A stretch of 64,000 nt of DNA from Parendozoicomonas sp. Alg238-R29 (GTDB taxonomy: Bacteria; Pseudomonadota; Gammaproteobacteria; Pseudomonadales; Endozoicomonadaceae): contig NZ_CAMZOG010000009.1 of assembly GCF_947331445.1 (NCBI RefSeq), positions 26,668-90,667 on the forward strand. The letters run 5' to 3'. This document shows positions 7,861 to 15,046 of this stretch, piece by piece. Every line of letters starts with the position of its first letter. Within the stretch, counting starts at the first letter, position 1. A model generated the notes under the pieces. The model was not told where the DNA came from and did not search any database. It worked only from the letters and a program-made list of their open reading frames with translations. The position numbers and the translations under genes were made by a program.

Positions 7861-9306
7861 TTATACCAGTTTATACCTCACCGGCTCTGGGAACAGGAGC
7901 GGCAGGTTCTTCTTGTCGATCTTGAACAAAGGTCCCTTCTCAGAAACCTTGGTCTCTCCCCCCTTCCGTTTAATGAGGTGGTCCATGGTAACCACACCAT
8001 CATCCAGCAAGGGCATCAATTGTGTCAGTACAGGGGAGCGGGTATGGATCACACTCTCTAGGTGGAAGTGCTCAATGTCCCCAATCATTTCGCTGCGAGC
8101 CTGGATCCAGAAAGTCTCCCTATGCTTTTCTAGAAGCCTGTCCCGCAAGAGGGTACCCGTCCATGTGGCGACATCGGCACCAGACTCATGCTTCTCCGTC
8201 AGCTCATCAGTTTCACTGTTGTAGTCGAAAGACAGCCCTTGTGTATTGGGTTTCTTAGCATTGATTGTGCAATACAATCTCCGGTCACCATTACGCTCAT
8301 AACCGTATTGATCCAGAATATCACGGCTGCTCTTGCAGACACTTTTTGTCCAGTCCGCCACTTGGGCAAAGAGGGTGGAACGGTTTTTACTGCCCCGGCC
8401 AGACTTTAATTCAATCCCTTTATAATCAGGTTGCTTGCTGGAGTTAGCCGGTACACCAAGCGCTGCTTCTATCGCCATACCAACGGCCGTATCTCCTTTA
8501 CCAAGGGCAGGGATTGGGTTCTTGGCAATCCGTTGGAGTTTACCCAAAAGCTCTTTCGCAACAGAACCATGGCCGTCAATATATTTGGTTAAGTGCTGCC
8601 CAATAACATCATTGCCGACCAGAGAGTTATGAAGATCGTGTTGGGAAATATTAAAAAGGTACGCACAATCATCCTTGATAAGGATCGCGGCCTGATGACC
8701 AGCATCCATAAAAGAAGGTAAACCCCTAAACCACATACGGGGGTCACCTCTCTTGGTAACAGGCCGGTACAAACTGACTTTACTGGCTACTACCTTATTA
8801 GGTGAGACAAAGTAGGCTTGCTTAATAATCTTGTGACCCGGTCCTTGCCCCTGGATTTCATAATCATGGAACCCTTCCAAATTAAAGTGGGACCTGACAG
8901 GCTGGGTGGCATCAAGAATTGATTTCTTGAGGCCAGTTGCCGTGGCTTCAAAAACAGAAAACTCAATACCGTTCTGGATCAGGATTTTCTTGTTTGCCAA
9001 AGGCGTAGGAATAATTTGAGATGGCGGTTTCTGGTTATCCGGGCGTGTTAATGAAACAGGCAGTTTTTGGGTGTCCAATAGTGTTATTTGGACAGGCTGT
9101 TTCTTGGTTTCCTGTACTGCGGTTATTGCTTTCCAGTTCGGAAAACCATTATTTCTAGAAACCTCGTCTAGAGCCTTTGCATGACTAAAATCTGGGTCTC
9201 CAGCATTTTGTCTTTGCTTTTTTAAAGCTTTAGCAGATTTTCTTAGGCGAGATATTTTCGCAGGACTAATAGTCTTTTGAAGGGACTTTTCTTTTGGCGT
9301 AAGCAT
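7861..9306 (-). CDS. MvaI/BcnI-family type II restriction endonuclease with an extra N-terminal half
   Basis: The C-terminal half (about residues 245-481) matches the MvaI/BcnI family, monomeric nickase-type enzymes for CCWGG and CCSGG. It reads GDTAVGMAIEAALGV and then a D-x4-E-x-K active site at Asp294, Glu299 and Lys301, with the same spacing as Asp50, Glu55 and Lys57 of MvaI. If aligned there, the whole of MvaI would fit in this half. The first 240 residues are extra. Residues 1-65 are basic and contain a SHAKALDEVSRNNGFPNW segment seen at the N-terminus of unrelated small proteins. Residues 95-245 form an unknown domain with RGDPRMWFRGL. The gene is divergent from the methyltransferase and convergent with vsr. 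Confidence 0.85.
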   Translation of the reverse strand: MLTPKEKSLQKTISPAKISRLRKSAKALKKQRQNAGDPDFSHAKALDEVSRNNGFPNWKAITAVQETKKQPVQITLLDTQKLPVSLTRPDNQKPPSQIIPTPLANKKILIQNGIEFSVFEATATGLKKSILDATQPVRSHFNLEGFHDYEIQGQGPGHKIIKQAYFVSPNKVVASKVSLYRPVTKRGDPRMWFRGLPSFMDAGHQAAILIKDDCAYLFNISQHDLHNSLVGNDVIGQHLTKYIDGHGSVAKELLGKLQRIAKNPIPALGKGDTAVGMAIEAALGVPANSSKQPDYKGIELKSGRGSKNRSTLFAQVADWTKSVCKSSRDILDQYGYERNGDRRLYCTINAKKPNTQGLSFDYNSETDELTEKHESGADVATWTGTLLRDRLLEKHRETFWIQARSEMIGDIEHFHLESVIHTRSPVLTQLMPLLDDGVVTMDHLIKRKGGETKVSEKGPLFKIDKKNLPLLFPEPVRYKLV

Positions 9307-9572
9307 ATTTCATTCCAATGAAAATGTTCTTATGCGCCGAAACTTACTGCCCACAAATAAGAAAACGCACGAACGGTTTCTTGGAAAAAACATGTATGCT
9401 GCGGAGGATGATTCAGGAGGGGAATCTTTTCTGGCGTGGGCTGACGGCTATCTCCTATAACCTTGTCGTTTATCTTAACCCTAATTAAAAACAACCGTCA
9501 ATAACCCAGGGCAAACCCTCCTGGACATTCCCCCGGCAACGCATTAAGATAAAAACAATTACGAATGAACTG
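9307..9572. promoter_or_regulatory. Divergent control region of the restriction-modification genes
   Basis: These 266 bases separate the endonuclease start (9306, minus) and methyltransferase start (9573, plus), so both promoters should be here. Two CCWGG sites, CCAGG at 9506-9510 and CCTGG at 9520-9524, sit 50-65 bases before the methyltransferase start. If the system recognises CCWGG, methylation there could tune expression. That is inference; no separate controller protein gene is seen. Confidence 0.45.
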
Positions 9573-11165
9573 GTGCTGGAAAATACCTTGAACCATATCG
9601 AGCTATTTGCGGGTTGTGGTGGCCTGTCCCTCGGCCTTGAACGTGCCGGATTTGAACTGACGCTGGCGAATGAACTGTCTCCCATGGCAGGGGAAACCTT
9701 CGCCTTCAACTTACTGGGCGAAGAACTCAGTGCCTTGGAGGGTAAAAAGTCCAACAATGCGTATTGGCTCAGCAGCCAGCATGATGACATTACCCCGAGA
9801 CTGCGGGAGAACCCCTTTGCCTACCCTGCCTTTGGTGAAGGCGTTTCTGACATCCCCGTGAACCCGGATGACATGCAGGGTAAATTAGTTATAGGGAATA
9901 TCATCCAGCTCAACGAATTACTACGGGATAACCTTGCACTGAAGGACGCACTGAAGGATGGGTTTGGCCAAGGAGGGGTCGATCTTGTATCCGGTGGGCC
10001 ACCCTGCCAAAGCTTCAGCCTCGCAGGCCTACGTAAAAAAGACTGCGACAAGAATTCACTCCCATGGGAATTCGCCACATTCGTGGACCAGGTCCGTCCC
10101 AAAATTGCCATGCTAGAAAATGTCACCGGCATCCTTCGGGGGTTCAAGGAAAAAGATGAAGACGGTAATAGCGTAGGAGAGAGCTATTACGCTTGGTTTG
10201 AGGTTGCTAAGGCTTTCGCAGGAAAGGGTTATATTCCCTTATGCCTACACGTCAACGCCCGCCTTGCTGGTGTCCCCCAAAACCGCCCCCGCTTCATTAT
10301 GATTGGTGTCAGGGAAGATGTTTACGAAGGGATCAGGAAAAACCTGAACAACACTGAAAAAGAGATGTTCTCCCACGGAGAGAAGCTGTTCTGCAAGATC
10401 AAGGAAGGGCAAGAGGTAGCCTATGGCACCTACCCCTACTTCGATGCCCAGAAATCCCATGAGCTTGGATTTTTCCAGAAAAGCTTCCTCCACCACCTTG
10501 TTGATAAAGAAGAAGTCTCTGTCAGCAAGGCAATTGGGGATCTTAAGTTCAACAGCAAGAGTATCGAGTCCCGTTTCGTAAAGAACCTGAACAACACCTT
10601 TACCGGGATATTGGGCAAAACGAATAAGCAGGCGAACCACGAAGAGCGGAACAACACCTTAAGGGTGAAACGGCGTTTTCGTATCTACCAAGTCATACAG
10701 CAGTGTGGCAAACGGGTAGCCAAGGAGATTTCCAGCTACCTCAGGCATGGTGGTGATATCTCAGGAGCAGCCTGGGAAGCCCTTAGGTCCCACAGATACC
10801 TGATTGGCGAGGATGAATACATTAGCTTCAGCAACAAGCAGGAGTTCTTGGCATACCTTGCAGATCACGCAACCAAGAAACAGACCCAAAAAGCACTATG
10901 CGCCGAACAGCCTGCCCCTGCTGCTTTGTCTATTCCTGATGACGCCTGCCACTATGACGAGGGTGAACTACGGAACCTGACAGTGCGGGAAATGGCCCGG
11001 ATACAGTCTTTCCCAGATAACTTCCAGTTCCGCTCAAAGGTGACCACTGGTGGAAAAATGCGCAGGTTTGAAGTGCCCCAGTACACCCAGGTAGGGAATG
11101 CTGTTCCGCCTTTGCTTGGATTAGCCCTTGGGGAAGCCATAAAAGAGCTGCTGGACAAGCAATAA
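9573..11165 (+). CDS. DNA (cytosine-5) methyltransferase of the restriction-modification system
   Basis: A 530-residue C5 methyltransferase. Motif I is ELFAGCGGLSLGLE near the N-terminus, motif IV GGPPCQSF holds the catalytic Cys145, motif VI is the ENV of MLENV, motif VIII is QNRPRF, and motif X is QVGNAVPPLL near the C-terminus. The target-recognition region between VIII and X is long (about residues 255-450), so the protein is larger than minimal enzymes of about 330 residues. The start is uncertain: GTG at 9573 or TTG at 9588, five codons before the family homology begins. Together with an MvaI-type nuclease and Vsr the likely target is CCWGG, which remains an inference. Confidence 0.92.
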   Translation: MLENTLNHIELFAGCGGLSLGLERAGFELTLANELSPMAGETFAFNLLGEELSALEGKKSNNAYWLSSQHDDITPRLRENPFAYPAFGEGVSDIPVNPDDMQGKLVIGNIIQLNELLRDNLALKDALKDGFGQGGVDLVSGGPPCQSFSLAGLRKKDCDKNSLPWEFATFVDQVRPKIAMLENVTGILRGFKEKDEDGNSVGESYYAWFEVAKAFAGKGYIPLCLHVNARLAGVPQNRPRFIMIGVREDVYEGIRKNLNNTEKEMFSHGEKLFCKIKEGQEVAYGTYPYFDAQKSHELGFFQKSFLHHLVDKEEVSVSKAIGDLKFNSKSIESRFVKNLNNTFTGILGKTNKQANHEERNNTLRVKRRFRIYQVIQQCGKRVAKEISSYLRHGGDISGAAWEALRSHRYLIGEDEYISFSNKQEFLAYLADHATKKQTQKALCAEQPAPAALSIPDDACHYDEGELRNLTVREMARIQSFPDNFQFRSKVTTGGKMRRFEVPQYTQVGNAVPPLLGLALGEAIKELLDKQ

Positions 11166-11427
11166 ACCAAGGTTTTTTGGGAAGCCGCCGGGGTGAACGA
11201 GCTGCTGGCGGTGATGGGTGGTGCTACAACATGGATTATTGAATCCCCTTTCAAAAAAAGGGTTGGAAGAACAATAAGAAGTATTTTTATGAAGCGGTTT
11301 CGTTTTTTGATCATGGTTTCTTTAATTATTGAAATCATGATGCCTTAGCCCGACAGGTCTTGTCTAAATAGATTTTTATATAACTGAAGTTACTCACTGA
11401 ACATCAAAGTTTGGCATTATTACCGCC

Positions 11428-11889
11428 ATGAGAAATGACCTAATCGAACTGTATTCTGACTATTTGCTGTCATCCTATGGCAAAACCACAGCCACAGGGT
11501 TGTCTGACTTGCTTGATGGTGCCTACAGCCATGATCAGTTTTCCCGGCTGCTCTCTTCCAGCGACTTTTCCAGCCAAACCCTTTGGACATTCGTAAAACC
11601 TGTCGTAAGAGAAGTTGAAAGTCCTGACGGTGTCCTCATCTTTGATGACACCATTCAGGAGAAGCCTTATTCCAGGGAAAATGACCTGATTACCTGGCAC
11701 TTTGACCACACCAAGAACCGTACAGTGAAAGCTGCTCAACGCCCTTTATCATGCGGGTGAAGCGTCTATCCCAGTCGCCTATGAAGTGATTGAGAAACCT
11801 TTGCAATACTGTGACATCAAAACCAGAAAAGTCAGGCGCAGAGCTGACGTCACAAAAAATGAACTGTTCCGCAACATGGTACAAAACTG
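11428..11889 (+). pseudogene. DDE transposase remnant (IS4/IS701-like), frameshifted and 3'-truncated
   Basis: The first 100 codons (ATG at 11428) read as the N-terminus of a DDE transposase, with VLIFDDTIQEKPYSREND containing the first catalytic Asp. Near 11732-11740 the frame shifts, and a second frame continues with LLNALYHAGEASIPVAYEVIE and ends KNELFRNMVQNW at about 11889. The remaining two thirds, including the later catalytic residues, are absent. The sequence then passes abruptly into an unrelated open frame. Assignment to a precise IS family is uncertain. Confidence 0.7.
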
Positions 11890-12150
11890 GGCAACGCCAG
11901 CAGTAAACTGACCCAGCAGCAGCCAGTGACCAAACCCACCGGGGTGGTACCGGAAAAGAAGAGTTCCAGCCACCCGAAAAGCTTTCGCCTGAACGGGGAT
12001 GATATTGCCAACCTGAAGCAGATTACCGCCCAGGTTAATGCGGTAAGCCGCTCGAAGGTTTCGGAGACCAAGGTGGTACAGGCCTTGTTGCAACTGGGTA
12101 CCGGGATTGCGCCTGAGCGGATTGTGAAGGCTTTGAAGGAAATTATTTAA
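11890..12150 (+). pseudogene. C-terminal fragment of a small plasmid-like DNA-binding protein
   Basis: From the end of the transposase remnant an open frame runs to the TAA at 12148-12150. Its in-frame portion ends in a compact basic region with SFRLNGDDIANLKQI, then SKVSETKVVQALLQLG and a helical tail. This resembles the C-terminal halves of small plasmid-borne DNA-binding or partition accessory proteins, but I cannot name a family. The start at GTG 11926 is probably artificial, since the frame is open further upstream to the junction. The N-terminus appears lost. Confidence 0.45.
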
Positions 12151-12171
12151 ACAATTCCTCAACTGCCAAAC

Positions 12172-12201
12172 GCACTACATATAGCACTACATATGTAGTG
12201 C
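12172..12201. promoter_or_regulatory. Palindrome with an extra half-site (candidate operator)
   Basis: GCACTACATATGTAGTGC (12184-12201) is a perfect 18-bp palindrome. It is preceded by another copy of its left half, GCACTACATAT, at 12172-12182, giving half-sites at a 12-bp interval. This pattern fits an operator for a small dimeric repressor, perhaps the full-length relative of the fragment just upstream. That link is inference. Confidence 0.5.
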
Positions 12202-12256
12202 ATAAAATATATTTAAAACCAAAATTCTTCTGCCTATCCCGCCATGCCACCCATCA

Positions 12257-12345
12257 TGAAATCCATTTTCGCCCACAAAGAAATCCATTTCTGCCCGTGT
12301 TAAAATCCATAACTGTCAGCATTAAAATCCATTTCTGCCGGTCAT
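12257..12345 (+). repeat. Four 22-bp repeats immediately before the AAA/DUF4143 gene
   Basis: Imperfect copies of TNAAATCCATTTCTGCCNG begin at 12257, 12279, 12301 and 12323, exactly 22 bases apart. The last copy ends a few bases before the ATG at 12352. The core AAATCCAT is identical in all four. Two-turn spacing would place repeated protein sites on one face of the helix. Possible readings are an iterated operator or the multiple repeated end sequence of an IS21-type element. Confidence 0.75.
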
Positions 12346-12351
12346 TAAATT

Positions 12352-13668
12352 ATGAATATCCCCTCAGGATCAGCGTATTGCCCTCGTGCCATTCAATCGG
12401 CACTGAAAGAGTGCCTGGCTGATACGCCGGTCGTTGTCATTACCGGTCCTCGTCAGTCGGGGAAAACAACTCTGGCCAAGGAAATGCTCAAAAATCTTGA
12501 GGGCGGTATTTATCACACGCTGGATGACGACAATATTCTCGCTGTGGCAGAAGCTGACCCGGTGGGGTTTCTTCGTCAGCAGCAACACCTTCAGCAACAA
12601 AAGCAGTCTGCCAACCAGGGGCATCCTGGTCCCATTGTGATTGATGAAATCCAGAGAGCGCCGGCGCTTATTCGCACCATCAAACTGTTGGTGGATGAAA
12701 ACCGTCGCCCTGGAGCGTTCCTCCTCACCGGCTCAGCTGATTTGATGACACTGCCAACGTTGGCAGACTCTCTGGCCGGGCGCGCTGAATGGATTACCCT
12801 TTATCCCTTCAGCAGGGCAGAACGCTATGCCCACACGCAGGCGCACCCTGCTGTGCCTGATATCATTGCCCAGCTGCTACGGCCAGAGTGGGAATCAGAG
12901 TGGCAACCTGACCGGGAAAGCACTCTGGACTATGAACAGGTTCAGGAGTTGATTCTTCAGGGTGGATACCCGGACGCCATCACCCGTCCCCCTGCCAGAC
13001 GCAGTCGCTGGCACAAGGCGTACAGCGACGCCATTATCCGTCGGGATATCAAGGAAGTGTTCCAGCTGCAGAAGCTCGACGAGATGGGCCAGCTGCTCAA
13101 GATCCTGGCCACGCTCTCATCAGAAACCCTCAATTACGCCAGCCTGGGAACGGCGATCAAGATGGACAGCAAGTCGGTTCAGAAATACGTGTCGGCGCTG
13201 GAAAACCTTTACCTGGTTAAACGCATTCCCGGTTGGCACCGCAATGAGCTGAAACGGGCCGTCAAGCAACCCAAAATCCACTTCGTTGATACCGGCCTGC
13301 TCTGCGCGACCCGGGGAATCACAGCCTCCCACCTGGCCGGAGATCCTAACCTGATGAGCGCCTTGATGGAGACCTGGGTTGGCTCAGAGTTGCTAAAAGC
13401 GATGGCTGTCAGTGAACAGGACGCACAGTTGTTCCATTACCGGGACAGGAGCCAGCGTGAAGTCGATTTCATTCTTGAAGGTCATCACAATCAGGCCGTG
13501 GGCATTGAAGTCAAAGCCGGTATGACTGTGAAAAAGAACATGTTCGCGGCTCTGGAGATGCTGCTGGAGGCAGGAGCTATCCAGAAAGGCATCGTGATTT
13601 ATAACGGTGACAAAGTGCTGCCTTTCTCCGACCGGTTACTGGCGGTACCGGCCGGTTGTCTTTTTTGA
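12352..13668 (+). CDS. AAA-family ATPase with DUF4143 C-terminus
   Basis: The 438-residue protein has a Walker A motif GPRQSGKTT at residues 32-40 and a Walker B IVIDEIQ at 95-101. A sensor-like TGSAD follows near 130, then a winged-helix-like region and a C-terminal DUF4143 segment. That segment reads EVDFILE followed by GIEVKAG, the D...ExK arrangement of a PD-(D/E)xK nuclease fold. Such proteins are common in mobile and accessory regions, and their cellular role is largely unknown. The gene stands alone downstream of the 22-bp repeat array and is followed by an unassigned stretch. Gene length and domain order are complete for the family. Confidence 0.85.
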   Translation: MNIPSGSAYCPRAIQSALKECLADTPVVVITGPRQSGKTTLAKEMLKNLEGGIYHTLDDDNILAVAEADPVGFLRQQQHLQQQKQSANQGHPGPIVIDEIQRAPALIRTIKLLVDENRRPGAFLLTGSADLMTLPTLADSLAGRAEWITLYPFSRAERYAHTQAHPAVPDIIAQLLRPEWESEWQPDRESTLDYEQVQELILQGGYPDAITRPPARRSRWHKAYSDAIIRRDIKEVFQLQKLDEMGQLLKILATLSSETLNYASLGTAIKMDSKSVQKYVSALENLYLVKRIPGWHRNELKRAVKQPKIHFVDTGLLCATRGITASHLAGDPNLMSALMETWVGSELLKAMAVSEQDAQLFHYRDRSQREVDFILEGHHNQAVGIEVKAGMTVKKNMFAALEMLLEAGAIQKGIVIYNGDKVLPFSDRLLAVPAGCLF

Positions 13669-14244
13669 GCGTTTTTTAAAAGAAAACGACCATTAATCAA
13701 GGCGGGACTTGTTGGCAGCAACTCTTTTCCCATGGCGATCAACTCTCCGTAAATGGCACCTTTCAATGTAGATGACACAGGATAAGCCACCAACCAGTGG
13801 TGCCCTTTATTCTCGTCAGCCTGCCTCTTTCGCCGGGCGCGCAAGGCATTTTTGAGTTTGTCCCACTCCAGCGCCGGTCTCGATAGCTAACCCGTTATTG
13901 TGATTCTGGTAGCCCAGCTAGCTACGGGCAGCTTGGTAGTTTTCCGAGGTGATGCGAAAACGAGGACGAGGTACGATAAAAATCCTATTAGTGATCATGT
14001 CACTAAGGGTATGAAGAGAACGTTTTGTATTGACCGGATCGAACTGGCGCGCTTCGCTTGTCGGCTTGCGGTTGCTTCAGAGGCTACGCCCCTTCGCGCC
14101 CTGAGTATGATGTATTTGTCGTACCTGTACTCTCATTCTCTGCCTGACGTTGCCAACGGCGCGATGATGAAGGAATTGCAGAGATATCGACTTCGCCCAG
14201 TTGCTTCCGTGAATCAAATGGCTGGCGCATAGGAAAAAACGGAA
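13669..14244. other. Gene-poor stretch with a possible gene fragment
   Basis: About 575 bases with no complete recognisable gene. On the minus strand 13599-13870 reads as an uninterrupted basic segment (WDKLKNALRARRKRQADENK and onward) that overlaps the end of the ATPase gene and lacks a convincing start. It may be a remnant of an unidentified protein. A plus-strand frame at 13900-14232 has no ribosome site and no recognisable motif, and I do not regard it as a gene. Confidence 0.35.
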
Positions 14245-14317
14245 CCTGTCAGAAAACTTCGCTGGCAAGTATGGTCTACAGACCATACTTGCCAAGGGCT
14301 TTAGGTTTTCGGACAGG
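14245..14317. repeat. 73-bp long palindromic element
   Basis: A perfect 14-bp inner stem (GGCAAGTATGGTCT at 14264-14277 and its complement at 14280-14293, two-base loop) is enclosed by an outer arm. In it CCTGTC and GAAAAC on the left pair with GTTTTC and GACAGG on the right, with a small bulge between. The structure could be a miniature inverted-repeat element or an IS-end pair. It lies between the gene-poor stretch and the cyclophilin gene, and has no T-run. Confidence 0.7.
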
Positions 14318-14357
14318 CACTAAATAGCTTATACACAGGACGTGCTCTCACAAATCT

Positions 14358-14960
14358 TTAGTGAGAATCGACAACAAACGGCGTATTGACGACCAGCGCT
14401 CCGGCATTCACTATTTTGACTTCTTTGGTGGGGCGGTCTCTTCTGTCTGTGGCCAGTTTTTCTATCTTTCTGGCGATATCCATCCCTTCAAGCACCTTGC
14501 CGAAAACGGTATGGCGCCCATCCAGCCAGGGTGTTTTTTCATAGGTAATAAAAAACTGGGAGTTATTCGTATCCGGCCCGGCATTTGCCATGGATAACCA
14601 GCCAGGGCCATAGTGTTTCAGTTTAAAGTTTTCATCCGGAAAGCTGGGGCCATAAATAGACTTACCGCCGGTACCATCACCGTTGGTAAAGTCACCACCT
14701 TGCATCATAAAACCTTGAAGTACACGGTGAAATGTGGAGCCTTTGTAACCAAATCCTTTTTCATGGGTACTTAATGCATAGAAGTTCTCAACCGTTTTGG
14801 GGGCGGTATCACCAAATAGCCCCATAACGATCCGGCCCTCTGGTTTTCCATCCACGGTGATATCAAAGTAGACTTTCTTTGTTACCGTGAATATGTCGTT
14901 GGCATGAGCGAATGACATATTCATTATCAACAGCATCATGATTGCAGCGTATTTAAACAT
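14358..14960 (-). CDS. Secreted cyclophilin-type peptidyl-prolyl isomerase resembling animal cyclophilin B
   Basis: Cyclophilins catalyse cis-trans isomerisation of Xaa-Pro bonds. Residues 1-20 form a bacterial-style signal peptide ending AHA, so the mature enzyme is periplasmic or exported. The fold residues are complete: Arg79, Phe84, Met85, Gln87, Phe137, Trp145 and His150, matching Arg55, Phe60, Met61, Gln63, Phe113, Trp121 and His126 of human CypA. Segments [26 protein letters not shown] and [16 protein letters not shown] are nearly those of eukaryotic cyclophilin B. The tail also aligns with cyclophilin B (RDRPTKEV, then NTPFVV). Bacterial PpiA/PpiB usually lack the KSIYG segment, and E. 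coli PpiA has Phe in place of Trp121. A GGGAG ribosome site precedes the start. Transfer from a eukaryote is likely. Confidence 0.93.
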   Translation of the reverse strand: MFKYAAIMMLLIMNMSFAHANDIFTVTKKVYFDITVDGKPEGRIVMGLFGDTAPKTVENFYALSTHEKGFGYKGSTFHRVLQGFMMQGGDFTNGDGTGGKSIYGPSFPDENFKLKHYGPGWLSMANAGPDTNNSQFFITYEKTPWLDGRHTVFGKVLEGMDIARKIEKLATDRRDRPTKEVKIVNAGALVVNTPFVVDSH

Positions 14961-15046
14961 TTTTTATGGCTCCCGGTATTATCTTGGTTTGTTATTAAAA
15001 TGGGTTGTTGTTATGGATTGTATTATTACTTGTGCGATTGAAAGCT

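Noticed and set aside
13900..14232. 110-codon plus-strand open frame in the gene-poor stretch
   Set aside because: No ribosome site, no recognisable motif and an amino-acid make-up unlike its neighbours; most likely chance.
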